Assembly (NCBI RefSeq): GCF_000190735.1
Contig: NC_015177.1
Span: 4,402,001-4,466,000 of the forward strand
DNA from: Pseudopedobacter saltans DSM 12145
Lineage (GTDB): Bacteria; Bacteroidota; Bacteroidia; Sphingobacteriales; Sphingobacteriaceae
Direction of reading: 5' to 3'
Length of the DNA stretch: 64,000 nt
This document shows, piece after piece, positions 7,662-17,974 of this stretch; position 1 is the first letter of the stretch; every line of letters begins with the position of its first letter. Under the pieces are notes generated by a model, which worked only from the letters and a program-made list of their open reading frames with translations, searched no databases and was not told the DNA's origin. The position numbers and the translations under genes were made by a program.

Positions 7662-8996
7662 ATGAATCAGAAAAACTTCCAACGATTTCGTTTTAAGGTG
7701 GCTTTAATCGCGGTCAGTTTTCTTTTTGCTGAAACTTCGTTTGCCCAAAGTTTTAAATTCGATTTTGGCGAGGGAAAGGCTCAGAGCGGGTTTATAAAAA
7801 TAGATAATAAGCGCCGGTACAGCGATGAAAATCTTTATGGATTTGATTTACAAACACAACCAGACTCTAAAAATACAGGTATCCAAAAAGGATTGAAAAG
7901 TGATTGCGTTTACAGTAAGTCTCCCTTTTATTTTTCGGTGAAGGTGCCCGAGGGAAATTATAAAATCAAAGCGCTTTTTGGAAGTTCTCAAGATTCGGGC
8001 CATACAACGGTTAAAGCGGAATCCCGGAGATTGATGTTGCAGGATATTAAAACTAAGCCAGGGGAATTCCGGGAAGAAGTTTTTGTAGTAAATATTAAAA
8101 ACAAAAATATTGATGGGAATAATCAGGTTGCTTTAAAACCCAGAGAATTGACTAAGCTGGACTGGGATGATAAGCTGACATTGGAGTTTGATATTAATAC
8201 TTATTTGTGTGCGCTTGAAATTGAACGGGTAGAAAACTATACGACGTTGTTTTTGGCAGGGAATTCGACTGTGGTAAATCAGGAAGAGGAGCCCTGGGCG
8301 TCGTGGGGACAGATGATTCCACGTTTTTTCGGAGATGGTATTGCGGTAGCCAACCATGCGGAATCCGGTCTTGCTTTGGGAAGTTTTCTAAGTTCTAAAA
8401 GATTAGACAAAATTTTGAGTGTGGCTAAGCCTAGCGATTATCTCTTTATTGAATTTGGTCATAATGATCAAAAGGAAAAAGGAGAAAATTCTGGGGCTTA
8501 TAAATCTTATTCAGAAAGACTAAGGCTGTTTGTTAACAAGTTTAAAGCTGTTGGCGGTATACCTGTAATTGTCACTTCGACAAGTAGAAGGTCATTTGAT
8601 GCAGAAGGCAAACTGAATCAGACACTTGGCGATTTTCCAGATGCTGCGAGACAGGTTGCCCTTGAGCTGAATGTCCCCTTAATAGACCTGAATTTGATGA
8701 CCAAAACTTTCTATGAGGCTCTGGGCGTAGAGCGGTCAAAGTTAGCTTTGGTACACTATCCGGCACATACCTTTCCAAATCAGGAGCAGGCTCTGGCTGA
8801 TAATACGCACTTTAATACCTACGGTGCGTTTGAGATTAGTAAAATGGTTCTTAGAGGAATTATTGAAAATAAATTAGCCATAAAAAACAATATTAAAGAT
8901 TTTGAGGGATATCATCCAGGTAAACCGGATGATCCGTCTAAATGGTTTTGGCCTTTAAGTCCAATTAACAGTATTTTAAAACCAGATGGTAGCTAA
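7662..8996 (+). CDS. Rhamnogalacturonan acetylesterase-like SGNH/GDSL hydrolase with N-terminal beta-sandwich domain
   Basis: A 444-residue secreted protein: signal peptide to about residue 29 (ending FAQS), an N-terminal galactose-binding/malectin-like domain (about 30-190) beginning FKFDFG, then an SGNH esterase domain. The SGNH blocks are visible: FLAGNSTV (nucleophile S202), the Gly of block II near 236-240, GHND (266-269) and DNTHFN with the Asp/His pair D380 and H383. The domain order matches CE12-type rhamnogalacturonan acetylesterases, which remove O-acetyl groups from galacturonic acid so that lyases and hydrolases can act. It has its own promoter of the CAGGATGC class and lies just before the fasciclin/SusCD operon. 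Confidence 0.82.
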   Translation: MNQKNFQRFRFKVALIAVSFLFAETSFAQSFKFDFGEGKAQSGFIKIDNKRRYSDENLYGFDLQTQPDSKNTGIQKGLKSDCVYSKSPFYFSVKVPEGNYKIKALFGSSQDSGHTTVKAESRRLMLQDIKTKPGEFREEVFVVNIKNKNIDGNNQVALKPRELTKLDWDDKLTLEFDINTYLCALEIERVENYTTLFLAGNSTVVNQEEEPWASWGQMIPRFFGDGIAVANHAESGLALGSFLSSKRLDKILSVAKPSDYLFIEFGHNDQKEKGENSGAYKSYSERLRLFVNKFKAVGGIPVIVTSTSRRSFDAEGKLNQTLGDFPDAARQVALELNVPLIDLNLMTKTFYEALGVERSKLALVHYPAHTFPNQEQALADNTHFNTYGAFEISKMVLRGIIENKLAIKNNIKDFEGYHPGKPDDPSKWFWPLSPINSILKPDGS

Positions 8997-8998
8997 AG

Positions 8999-9044
8999 CA
9001 GGATGGTGCAGGTTGCCGAAAGAAAAAGCTATGTTTAAATTTAG
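8999..9044 (+). promoter_or_regulatory. Promoter with CAGGA-type direct repeat (shared class, copy 2)
   Basis: GCAGGATGG is followed 10 bp later by GCAGGTTGC. AGGTTGC starts at 9011, exactly 26 bp before the -7-like box TAAATTTA (9037-9044). AGGTTGCCG at 9011 and TATAAACCTA at 9048 are 37 bp apart, the same as at 24607/24644. It drives the 9225-24526 operon after a leader of about 170 nt. Confidence 0.6.
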
Positions 9045-9224
9045 TATATAAACCTAAATACGGTGAACCACTTATTGAAATTATAAACCAAATAAACAAT
9101 TATGATATTCTGTCTAAAACTCAACAGTTGTTAAAATATTGGCTTGATCCATAATAGTCAAATATACACTTGATTATAAATGTTCTAACGACATTTATTT
9201 AAAAAAATTGTAAACCAGAAATAT

Positions 9225-11438
9225 ATGTTAAGAGTATTAAAAAACGTAGTCCTATCTTCTATTTGTTTTTGCTTTTTCTTGACTTCTTGTGTGAAAAAGG
9301 AGTTTGAAGATTTTTACAAGCGCCCGGATAATTTAGCTGACCCAATATATCAGCAACTTGTGTCGCGGGGTAATTTTACCAGTTTATTAAAATGTATTGA
9401 TAAAGCTGGTTACAAGGAAACTTTGAGTAGTGGAGGGTATTGGACCTTCTTTGCTGCTGATGACGATGCTTTTTCGAAGTATCTAAATAGCATCGGAAAA
9501 AGTAATGCAGATGATATCGATGCTGAACTCGCCAGGAAAATTGTAACCTATAATCTGGTTTACAATGCCTATCGCGAAGATGAGCTGATTAAATATCAGG
9601 CACCCGGTCAGACAACATCAATTAAGCCAGAATATGCTTTTAAACGTAAAACTGCATATTATGATTTTGTTTATACAACAAAAATAAAAGATACACTAAC
9701 AAAGGTTATAAACACAAATCGAAATGGAGGGCTTTACGTAGCTTCGGATAACAATAATAAGTATATCCCTTATTTCTCAATAAAGTCTCTGCAAGGCATT
9801 CAGCTAAGCGCATCCGACTATAAGCAACTTTTTCCTAACGCAGATTATAAAGATTTTAATGTAGTTGATGCCAAGGTTAAAGAAAGAAATATAGTGGCTG
9901 AGAATGGTATAATACATGTTATAGATAAGGTGATTTTACCATTGGATAATATTGATTCATATATTGCATCTAAAGCAGAGTATAGCGAATTTAAAAAGTT
10001 GTTGGATTTAGCTGCTACTTATTCCTACAACGACGAAATAACTAAAAGGTACCAGGCGCTTTCGAATTCAATAGATAAGGTATATCTTAAACAATACAAT
10101 CCAAGTCTTGCCTTTGCGCCAAATAATGAGAATTTTCTTAATTCCGGTACAGATGCCCAAATTAATGGTTACAGCATTTTTGTACCAACGAATGCTGAGT
10201 TATTAGCTTATACAAAAGATGTATTAAAATATTATAAAACGTTTGAGGAGGCCCCACGTTCAATACTGTATGATTTCTTAAACGCTCATATGTGGCGTAC
10301 ACAGGTATGGTTGAGTAAGATAAATAATGAAGGAAATGCTTCTGGTGAGACTGCAAATTTCAGTCCATCAGCTATTATAGATAAGAAGGTTTTAAGTAAT
10401 GGTTTTTTCTATGGTATAAATACTGTACAAAGGGCAAATGCTTTTCATACGGTTTATAGTTTTGCTTATCTAGATCCTAAATATAAGTTAATGAAGTTTG
10501 CATTAGACGGAGGATTAAAGCCCTTAATAACAATTCCTGCCGCTAAGTATACTATGTTTATGATGTCTGATACTGAAATCAGAGCAGCTGGTTACGACTA
10601 TTATGATGATAAGTCAAACTGGGGATATCTGAAACCTGGTACAACGGGAACAGTAGATGTTTCAGACGGAGCTAAAGCAAGGATAAATCGTATTCTGGAA
10701 ACATCTGTTGTCCCTACTCCAAATGGCGAGTTAAATGATCTTTCAGGCAAAGGAATTGTAGAAGCCTATAATGGGGAATACATAAAATATGATGCAGGTA
10801 AAGTTTATGCAAGCGGCAATGTAGAAACTAATACACCTGTGACAATAGATAGTTCAGGAGCGGCAATAAACGGGAAGGTATATTATACAAAAAACTTACT
10901 TACTTTCACGGAAACACCTGTTCCGGTCACTATAGCGAAACTTGCTACGAATTATCCTTCTGATTTCGGACATTTTTGGAATTATTTGAAAAACGCATCA
11001 ATTTTTGGTGAAGCGGATAATAGTATTCTACAGGTTGCGCTCGGATCATTTTATACATTTTTAATCCCAAATAATGCTGCGATAGAAAAAGCGGTTAAGG
11101 ACGGGGTTTTGCCAGGTAACACCACAACAGGAGTTCCTAATTTTACATCTGCTGACCCTCGGGATGTTGAAAAAGTTACCAACTTTATTTATTACCACAT
11201 ACTTGATAAGAATACAGTTGCAAGCGATGGGCACAAGAGTGGCGGGTATGCAACTTTGTTAAAAAATGCTAATGGTAACGTGTTGTTTTTGAATGTAGTA
11301 AGTCCATCGAAAAACAATCTCTCTTTTAATGACGCCTATGGCAACAATGTGACTATAAACATAAATAGAAGCAACAATTTGGCTTATCGTACGATAATTC
11401 ACTCGCTTAACTCTTATTTGAAATTTAATGTCCAATAA
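9225..11438 (+). CDS. Fasciclin (FAS1) domain surface lipoprotein, 737 residues
   Basis: The N-terminus is a lipoprotein signal ending LTSC with the lipidated Cys22. FAS1 signatures recur: FTSLLKCIDKAGYKETL / WTFFAADDDAF early, closing with NGIIHVIDKVILP (about 227-239), so the first domain spans about 41-239. Further FAS1-like segments start near 315 (YSIFVPTNAELLAY) and near 590 (FGHFWNYLKNASIF ... YTFLIPNNAAI), the last running to the C-terminus. FAS1 domains are adhesive folds; in a polysaccharide locus a surface glycan-binding role is the plausible inference, since no enzyme motif is present. It opens an operon of seven genes with 16-24 bp gaps and precedes its SusC partner by 21 bp. Confidence 0.85.
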   Translation: MLRVLKNVVLSSICFCFFLTSCVKKEFEDFYKRPDNLADPIYQQLVSRGNFTSLLKCIDKAGYKETLSSGGYWTFFAADDDAFSKYLNSIGKSNADDIDAELARKIVTYNLVYNAYREDELIKYQAPGQTTSIKPEYAFKRKTAYYDFVYTTKIKDTLTKVINTNRNGGLYVASDNNNKYIPYFSIKSLQGIQLSASDYKQLFPNADYKDFNVVDAKVKERNIVAENGIIHVIDKVILPLDNIDSYIASKAEYSEFKKLLDLAATYSYNDEITKRYQALSNSIDKVYLKQYNPSLAFAPNNENFLNSGTDAQINGYSIFVPTNAELLAYTKDVLKYYKTFEEAPRSILYDFLNAHMWRTQVWLSKINNEGNASGETANFSPSAIIDKKVLSNGFFYGINTVQRANAFHTVYSFAYLDPKYKLMKFALDGGLKPLITIPAAKYTMFMMSDTEIRAAGYDYYDDKSNWGYLKPGTTGTVDVSDGAKARINRILETSVVPTPNGELNDLSGKGIVEAYNGEYIKYDAGKVYASGNVETNTPVTIDSSGAAINGKVYYTKNLLTFTETPVPVTIAKLATNYPSDFGHFWNYLKNASIFGEADNSILQVALGSFYTFLIPNNAAIEKAVKDGVLPGNTTTGVPNFTSADPRDVEKVTNFIYYHILDKNTVASDGHKSGGYATLLKNANGNVLFLNVVSPSKNNLSFNDAYGNNVTININRSNNLAYRTIIHSLNSYLKFNVQ

Positions 11439-11459
11439 CCCCCAAAGATAAAAACGTAT

Positions 11460-14400
11460 ATGAAAAGAATTGTATTACTATTATTAAGCTACTGTATTTG
11501 TATGGTATACGGATTTGCGCAAGAAAAAGTGATTGTAAGGGGGAAGGTTTTAGATGCTAAAGATCGTTTACCTGTTATTGGAGCTTCGGTATTTGAGACC
11601 GACAAAGACGGGCGTACTATTGCAGGAACACAAACCGATATAGACGGAAATTATGCTTTAAGAATGTCGAATTCAAAAAACAAAATTTCGGTGTCTTATC
11701 TAGGCTATAAAAACTTTAGCGAGCAGTTAAATGGTAGAACTGTTGTAAATGTTGTGTTGCATTCAAACGAGTCCTTATTAAAAGAAGTTGTTGTAACAGC
11801 TGGAAGAACCGTAAATAATGGTACTGGTTTAAATATAGAAAAAAGAAACTCTACTACAGCCACCGTTACTATACAGGGTAAAGAATTGCAGGAATTAGCT
11901 TCGCAATCTATTGATCAGGCTTTACAAGGACGTATGTCCGGAGTTGATATAGGCACTACTTCCGGTGATCCAGGGGCAGGGATGTCGATTAGGATTCGTG
12001 GTACATCATCTATCAACGGATCTTCCAATCCGTTAATTGTATTGGATGGTTTACCGTTTGACACAGAAATTCCATCAGACTTTAATTTTGGAACAGCAGA
12101 TGAAAACGGTTATGCACAGCTTCTGAATATAGCACCTACCGATATACAAGATATTACGGTTCTTAAGGATGCTGCTTCGACTGCAGTTTGGGGGGCCAGA
12201 GCTGCAAATGGGGTATTAATTATTAATACCAAACGTGGAATTATAGGTAAGCCTCAGTTGACTTATAATTTCAAGGGTTACGTATCAACGCAACCGAAAA
12301 GTATTCCTTTATTAAATGGCAATCAATACGCTACGCTGATACCTGAAGAAGTTTCGAACGCAGATGGTAATCCTCTGAATATACAAAATAATAAGGAGTT
12401 TTCCTTTGATCCGTTTGACCCCTATTGGTATCATAATTATAGTAATAATACGGATTGGATTAATGCCATTACGCAAACTGGTTTATCCCAGGATCATAAC
12501 TTGTCTATGACCGGTGGTGGTGAAAAAGCGAAATACTATGCCTCATTAGGATATACCGGAGTAAGAGGGACAACTGTGGGTACAGATTTAAAGCGGATTA
12601 CTACCAAAATTAATCTGGATTACAATGTGTCTTCCAGAATAAGATTCAGGACTGATATAACTTTTACTCATTTAGACAATAGTCAAAATTTTCCTGGCGA
12701 AATTAGAGGGGTAGCATACAATAAAATGCCAAATATGTCAATATATGAGTTTGATTTATATGGTAATAAATCACCAAATTATTTATCTCCGGCTTATAAT
12801 ATTCAGGGGTCTTTTGGATATGATGGAGGAAAAGACAAAGCTACAGGTACGTATAATCCGGTTGCAATGGCACTTGAAGCTATAAATAAGCAGGTGGGGA
12901 ATAGAATTTTACCGCACTTTTTTGTTCAATATGATATTTTACCATCTTTACTAACGTCTACATTTGATGTACAATTTGATATAAATAACAATAAACAAAA
13001 TACATTTTTACCACAAATAGCAACCGGTAGGTATAATAACGAAACTGTAGTAAACAGAGCAGGGGATATAGACGGAGATGTATTTGGAGTAACTACAAAA
13101 TTGAATTTTGTTTATAAACCTAACTTAAATCAAGAAATTCACACGTTACAAGCATTACTCTCCTTACAAACAAGCGATTCAAGGTCTTTGTCTTATAAAG
13201 CGAATATGTCGAATACTGCATCGTCTCTTTTGCAAGACCCGGCAGATCCTTCGAGAACGATTAACTCGGAATTGGCCTTGGAAGCTACACATTCACAAAA
13301 TCGCAGTGTAGGTGCATTGTTACAAGGTCAATATAGTCTGTTAGATAAATACATCGTTAATGCTGCATTACGTCTTGATGGAAATTCAAGATTTGGACCG
13401 GATAACAGGTATGGACTATTTCCATCGTTGTCTTTTAGATGGCGTGTTTCTGGGGAAGAATTTCTTAAACAGGCAAATTTTATAGAGGATTTAAGTTTGA
13501 GAGCCAGTTATGGTCAAAGTGGTGGCGTACCGAATAAAAATTACCTTTATTTTAACCAATACACGCCATTTGATTACAGCTATATGGGGCAATCGGGAGT
13601 TTTTCCTTCGAATATGGAACTATCTAACCTTAAATGGCAGACAGTTACTGGAATTAATTTCGGTTTTAATCTCTGGTTATTTAAAAATCGTTTGCTTTTA
13701 GATGCTGAAGTATACAGGAACCGGACAACAGATATGTTTTTTGACAAGTTAGCCTTACCAACTTATACAGGTTTCGATAAATATTCAGCAAATATCGGAA
13801 CTATGGATAATCAGGGTTGGGAGGTTATGTTAAATACAATTCCTTATAAGAAAGGGAAGGTACAAGTGGGTTTCGATTTTAATATAGCCCGAAATGTAAA
13901 TATAATAAGAGAAGTATCTGAATATTTTCCACGTGATAATGGAATAAAGATTAACCAAAATGGAAAATACCGTTCTTATCTCCTTGAAGGAAACCCATTT
14001 GGATCTTTTTACGGATTTAAATATTTAGGGGTGTACAGTACTGAAGACGAGACGATTGCCAGAGACGCAAATGGGAATAAAATTACAGGGCCAAATGGAC
14101 AACAAATTCATATGAGATTTGGTTACCCGTCAATAGATTATGTTTTTCAGGCTGGTGATGCAAAATATGAAGATATTAATCATGACGGAAATATAGATGA
14201 AAAGGATATTGTGTATTTGGGAAATGGAATACCTAAAATAACTGGCGGTTTTGGACCCAGCTTAACTTATAAAGGGTTGACCATACGTACTTTCTTTAAT
14301 TACCGTCTTGGATACCAGGTTATTAATGCCGCAACTATGAATACTACCAATATGTATTCTTATGACAACCAGAGCACTGCAGTGTTGAGAAGATGGCGTA

Positions 14401-14732
14401 ATCCGGGTGATGTAACGGATATCCCGAGGGCTCTTTTTAAGAAAGGATATAATTGGTTGGGATCTGATAGGTATGTGGAAGAAGGTTCTTTTGTAAGATT
14501 CAAATCTGTGACAGTAAGGTATAACCTGGCACACAATGTTTTAAACAAAATGAAGGTTAGAAGCGCCAGTGTATACGTAACAGGTGAAAACTTAGTAACG
14601 TGGACAAAGTACCGTGGCCAGGATCCGGATATATCTACCCGTGGTGATAATGATCCGTTTAAAATTAATGTCGATAATTCGTTAACACCACCAAGCAGAA
14701 ATATCCTTTTTGGTTTAACTGTAGGATTTTAA
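11460..14732 (+). CDS. SusC-like TonB-dependent outer-membrane transporter (first pair)
   Basis: 1090 residues: signal peptide to about residue 20 (GFAQ), a carboxypeptidase-regulatory-like beta-sandwich (about 23-105), a TonB-box-like segment LKEVVVTAG (107-115), a plug domain with the SusC signature VLDGLPFD and ITVLKDAASTAVWGARAANGVLIINTK, then the beta-barrel to a terminal Phe (GLTVGF). It imports oligosaccharides across the outer membrane with energy from TonB, with the SusD protein encoded 16 bp downstream acting as its lid. Length is normal for the family. It lies between two fasciclin lipoprotein genes in the same operon, which is the unusual point. Confidence 0.95.
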   Translation: MKRIVLLLLSYCICMVYGFAQEKVIVRGKVLDAKDRLPVIGASVFETDKDGRTIAGTQTDIDGNYALRMSNSKNKISVSYLGYKNFSEQLNGRTVVNVVLHSNESLLKEVVVTAGRTVNNGTGLNIEKRNSTTATVTIQGKELQELASQSIDQALQGRMSGVDIGTTSGDPGAGMSIRIRGTSSINGSSNPLIVLDGLPFDTEIPSDFNFGTADENGYAQLLNIAPTDIQDITVLKDAASTAVWGARAANGVLIINTKRGIIGKPQLTYNFKGYVSTQPKSIPLLNGNQYATLIPEEVSNADGNPLNIQNNKEFSFDPFDPYWYHNYSNNTDWINAITQTGLSQDHNLSMTGGGEKAKYYASLGYTGVRGTTVGTDLKRITTKINLDYNVSSRIRFRTDITFTHLDNSQNFPGEIRGVAYNKMPNMSIYEFDLYGNKSPNYLSPAYNIQGSFGYDGGKDKATGTYNPVAMALEAINKQVGNRILPHFFVQYDILPSLLTSTFDVQFDINNNKQNTFLPQIATGRYNNETVVNRAGDIDGDVFGVTTKLNFVYKPNLNQEIHTLQALLSLQTSDSRSLSYKANMSNTASSLLQDPADPSRTINSELALEATHSQNRSVGALLQGQYSLLDKYIVNAALRLDGNSRFGPDNRYGLFPSLSFRWRVSGEEFLKQANFIEDLSLRASYGQSGGVPNKNYLYFNQYTPFDYSYMGQSGVFPSNMELSNLKWQTVTGINFGFNLWLFKNRLLLDAEVYRNRTTDMFFDKLALPTYTGFDKYSANIGTMDNQGWEVMLNTIPYKKGKVQVGFDFNIARNVNIIREVSEYFPRDNGIKINQNGKYRSYLLEGNPFGSFYGFKYLGVYSTEDETIARDANGNKITGPNGQQIHMRFGYPSIDYVFQAGDAKYEDINHDGNIDEKDIVYLGNGIPKITGGFGPSLTYKGLTIRTFFNYRLGYQVINAATMNTTNMYSYDNQSTAVLRRWRNPGDVTDIPRALFKKGYNWLGSDRYVEEGSFVRFKSVTVRYNLAHNVLNKMKVRSASVYVTGENLVTWTKYRGQDPDISTRGDNDPFKINVDNSLTPPSRNILFGLTVGF

Positions 14733-14748
14733 AAAACATTCAGCAGAT

Positions 14749-16248
14749 ATGAAAGCAAGAGAAATTAAATATACCCTTATTATTTTATTGATGTTATTTA
14801 CATCAACATCATGTAATAAATGGTTGGATCTTAAACCAGAAGACGGAATCATCAGGCAGAATTACTGGAAAACAAAAGAACAGTTGAATGCTGCAGTGAT
14901 AGGGTGTTATTCATCTTTATTAAACTACGATCTCATTTACCAGCTTTTCAGATGGGGGGAGATGCGTGGAGATATGTTATCATTAACTCCTGTATCATCC
15001 ATCGATGATTTGAATATTACAGAAGGTAATATTCTACCGTCCAATTCTATCACAGTGTGGGCGCCCGTTTATCAGACTATCAACTACTGCAATACTGTTA
15101 TAGAGTTTGGCCCACTTGTAGTGGATTCTGATAAAACATTGTCTGAATTACAATTGAATGCGTATTTGGCAGAGGCACATGCTATTAGAGGATTGATGTA
15201 CTTCTATTTATTGAAAGCTTTTGGTGAAGTGCCGTTACAACTTAAGGCTTCCTCCAGCGATAATACTCTAGAACAATTAGCTAAAAGTTCAAAAGAGGAA
15301 GTTTATAAATTAATAATCGAGGACTTTAAGTTTGCGGAGACACACGCTGTATTGACCTACGGAGATAAAAATAATGATAGAGGTCGTATAACTAAATATA
15401 CGAGTTATGCGATGCTTGCAGATGCTTATTTGTGGAATGATAACTATCAGGACTGTATCACCTACTGTGACAAAATAATTAATTCGGGGCAGTTTGCTTT
15501 ATTTCAGGCACCAGACCAGCAAACTTTTTTCAATACTGTTTATAGAAATAGATTAGGTTATTCTCAGGAAAGTGTTTTCGAGTTACACTTCGATAGTCAG
15601 AGACAAAACCCAGCCTATACTTTTTTTGCGGCTTCAACGAGACCTTATCTTATGGGGGCCAAAGTTTCTGACTATTTCGGTTTGGATGAGTTAAACCCAT
15701 TGAACAAAGATTATCGGGGAGATGGTGCATCATATAAAAGTGATGACCAATCGATAGCTAAAGCTGCAGGTATTTATAGCGGTACTGACTTTAAACTGGT
15801 AGATAACACAAATTCTACTGCAAATTGGTTTATCTATCGTTACTCAGACATATTACTGTTTAAGGCAGAAGCATTAACGTGGACCAATAAGGGGCAGGAG
15901 GCTTTAGACCTTATACATGCAGTGCGTTCTAGAGCAAATGCCATAGAAGCAACTGAAGAGGCCCCTGCTGAAAACGACCCTGAGGCTATATCTGCATATA
16001 TTTTAAGAGAGCGATCCAGAGAGTTTGCCTTTGAAGGAAAAAGATGGTTTGATATGTTGCGTATAGCAAAAAGAAATAACTATAGGCAATTGGATCTGAT
16101 GCTTGAAATTATAGCGGAATCGGCTCCGGCAGATCGCCAGCAGTCTATTTTGAATAAATATAAAGATGTACGGAGTCATTATTTTCCAATTAGCCAGTAC
16201 GAATTACAGGCTGATAAGAATTTGGTTCAAAATCCATTTTATCAATAA
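14749..16248 (+). CDS. SusD/RagB-like surface glycan-binding lipoprotein (first pair)
   Basis: 499 residues, lipoprotein signal with lipobox TSTSC (Cys22) followed by NKWLDLKPEDG, the usual SusD mature start. SusD features: helical TPR-like N-terminal half (AEAHAIRGLMYFYLLKAFGEVPL, near 130-160) and the C-terminal ILRERSREFAFEGKRWFDMLRIAKR motif (about 420-450). It binds glycan at the cell surface and closes over the SusC barrel encoded immediately upstream. It is 21 bp from the next fasciclin gene. Confidence 0.95.
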   Translation: MKAREIKYTLIILLMLFTSTSCNKWLDLKPEDGIIRQNYWKTKEQLNAAVIGCYSSLLNYDLIYQLFRWGEMRGDMLSLTPVSSIDDLNITEGNILPSNSITVWAPVYQTINYCNTVIEFGPLVVDSDKTLSELQLNAYLAEAHAIRGLMYFYLLKAFGEVPLQLKASSSDNTLEQLAKSSKEEVYKLIIEDFKFAETHAVLTYGDKNNDRGRITKYTSYAMLADAYLWNDNYQDCITYCDKIINSGQFALFQAPDQQTFFNTVYRNRLGYSQESVFELHFDSQRQNPAYTFFAASTRPYLMGAKVSDYFGLDELNPLNKDYRGDGASYKSDDQSIAKAAGIYSGTDFKLVDNTNSTANWFIYRYSDILLFKAEALTWTNKGQEALDLIHAVRSRANAIEATEEAPAENDPEAISAYILRERSREFAFEGKRWFDMLRIAKRNNYRQLDLMLEIIAESAPADRQQSILNKYKDVRSHYFPISQYELQADKNLVQNPFYQ

Positions 16249-16269
16249 AGAAATTAAAAATTCAAGCAT

Positions 16270-17958
16270 ATGAAAAGAGATTTCAAAACATGGTGCTTGC
16301 TTATCATCGTAATGATAATAAGCATTTTAGGTTGCGAAAAGCAATCTTTAGTTTACACTACAGATAATAGTGTAAATATTACTGGATATTTAGATAGTGA
16401 TCCGGGAAATTTTTCTGAGTTCCGAAAAATTTTGGAATTAACCGGTACGGCAGGATATCTCAATGCCTGGGGAGCTTATACGCTTTTCTTGCCGAATAAT
16501 AGTGCTGTGGAAGCTTATCTGAAAGATGTGGGTAAAACTTCTGTTGAACAGGTGGATATTGAGACATGGAAAAACCTGGTTAAGTTTCATCTTATAGAGG
16601 ACACTCTGTCGACAAGTAACTTTAAAGACGGTAAATTGCCTAATTTAACCATGTATGGCCAGTATCTGATTACAGGTGCACAAAATTTAAACGGGGTGAC
16701 AAAGATAACCGTTAATCGCCAGGCGAATTTGGTAAAGGGGAATGTTATTGCCGGTAACGGAGTAATACACGTAATAGATCGTATGTTAATTCCTGCTAAA
16801 TTATCATTAGCAAAAATGATTGAAGCGGATCCCAAATATTCTATTTTTACTCAAGCACTAAAAGAAACCAGTCTATATGATTCTTTGAATATACTTCCGG
16901 TAAACAATAAGAATCGCTGGTTTACAGTTATAGCGGAAACAGACTCAACTTTGCAAGCCGCAGGTTTTCCAAACTATGCCGCATTAAAGGCCAGACTATC
17001 GAAAACTGGTAATCCAAAAAGCCCGGCAGATAGCCTTCGTAAATTTGTGGAATTCCATATTTTACCAGAAATAAAGTATCTATCAGATATCGTGTCAGCT
17101 CCTTCTCACGCAACTGTAGCTCCGGCCGAAGTGATAACTTCTAAACTGTCTGGCACCAAAGTGCTCATTAATGATGATGATTTTAATGGTAAACATGAAA
17201 CTGGTATCACTTTGAAAAGAGATGGTAGTGATATCTCTGCCACCAACGGTGTTTTGCATACTGCTGCGCCTTATACAGCCGCCGGAGTAACCAGTTCGGG
17301 GCATTTAGCTATAAAAGTACGCGTACCGCTTAGAATAGATTGGGATGTGGCGGATTTCCCTGAGTTAAGGGCTTTACCAGCATATTTTAGACGGGCGAAA
17401 ACAACTTTTGCTGGTCCGGTTAATTTAAGTACAATATTCACAGTAGGTGGAGCAAGAAATACAGCTTTATACTATGAATACAGTGCCTCGGAAAAAGCGG
17501 TATATGGCGATTATTTGAATTTACCATTAGGTGCGCCAAACCGCGTCGAATCGTTTACTTTAACCACTCCTTTATTGGTAAGAGGAAAGTATAAAGTGTG
17601 GATTTGTTATAAATATTACAAAAAATCCTCGAGCAATAAAGCCAATGTTAATCAGGTGTCTATAGATGGAGTGCCAATGCAACGGACTTTTGATTCCATG
17701 GCAAAAAGACCTTCAGGGTCAGAAGCTGAGCTGGAAGCACAGGGCTGGAAGCAATATCTTAATAACCAGACCGACAATAACTACAATAGCCGGTTATTGG
17801 GAATTATTGATCTGCCATCTACAAAGACCTATAAGTTTGAGATTAAGTGGGTAAGCGGTTCATCCAGTGATACCTATATAGATTTAGTGCAGTTTATTCC
17901 TGTAGATCAAAATCAAATACACCCAATGATAAATCAAGACGGAACCCGGGAATATTAA
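16270..17958 (+). CDS. Fasciclin-domain lipoprotein with C-terminal beta-sandwich, 562 residues
   Basis: Lipoprotein signal with lipobox ILGC (Cys22). A first FAS1 domain spans about 35-175 (FRKILELTGTAGYLNAW, YTLFLPNNSAV, NGVIHVIDRMLIP) and a second about 178-338 (DPKYSIFTQALKETSLY ... NGVLHTAAPYT). From about 345 to the end is a different, beta-rich region containing GKYKVWICYKYY, VSIDGVPM and FEIKWVSGSSSDTYIDLVQFIPV, which looks like a jelly-roll carbohydrate-binding-type domain; that reading is inference. No enzyme motif is visible. It is probably an accessory glycan-binding surface protein of the adjacent SusCD complexes, with the next fasciclin gene 16 bp away. Confidence 0.82.
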   Translation: MKRDFKTWCLLIIVMIISILGCEKQSLVYTTDNSVNITGYLDSDPGNFSEFRKILELTGTAGYLNAWGAYTLFLPNNSAVEAYLKDVGKTSVEQVDIETWKNLVKFHLIEDTLSTSNFKDGKLPNLTMYGQYLITGAQNLNGVTKITVNRQANLVKGNVIAGNGVIHVIDRMLIPAKLSLAKMIEADPKYSIFTQALKETSLYDSLNILPVNNKNRWFTVIAETDSTLQAAGFPNYAALKARLSKTGNPKSPADSLRKFVEFHILPEIKYLSDIVSAPSHATVAPAEVITSKLSGTKVLINDDDFNGKHETGITLKRDGSDISATNGVLHTAAPYTAAGVTSSGHLAIKVRVPLRIDWDVADFPELRALPAYFRRAKTTFAGPVNLSTIFTVGGARNTALYYEYSASEKAVYGDYLNLPLGAPNRVESFTLTTPLLVRGKYKVWICYKYYKKSSSNKANVNQVSIDGVPMQRTFDSMAKRPSGSEAELEAQGWKQYLNNQTDNNYNSRLLGIIDLPSTKTYKFEIKWVSGSSSDTYIDLVQFIPVDQNQIHPMINQDGTREY

Positions 17959-17974
17959 TTAAAAAAGACTAAGG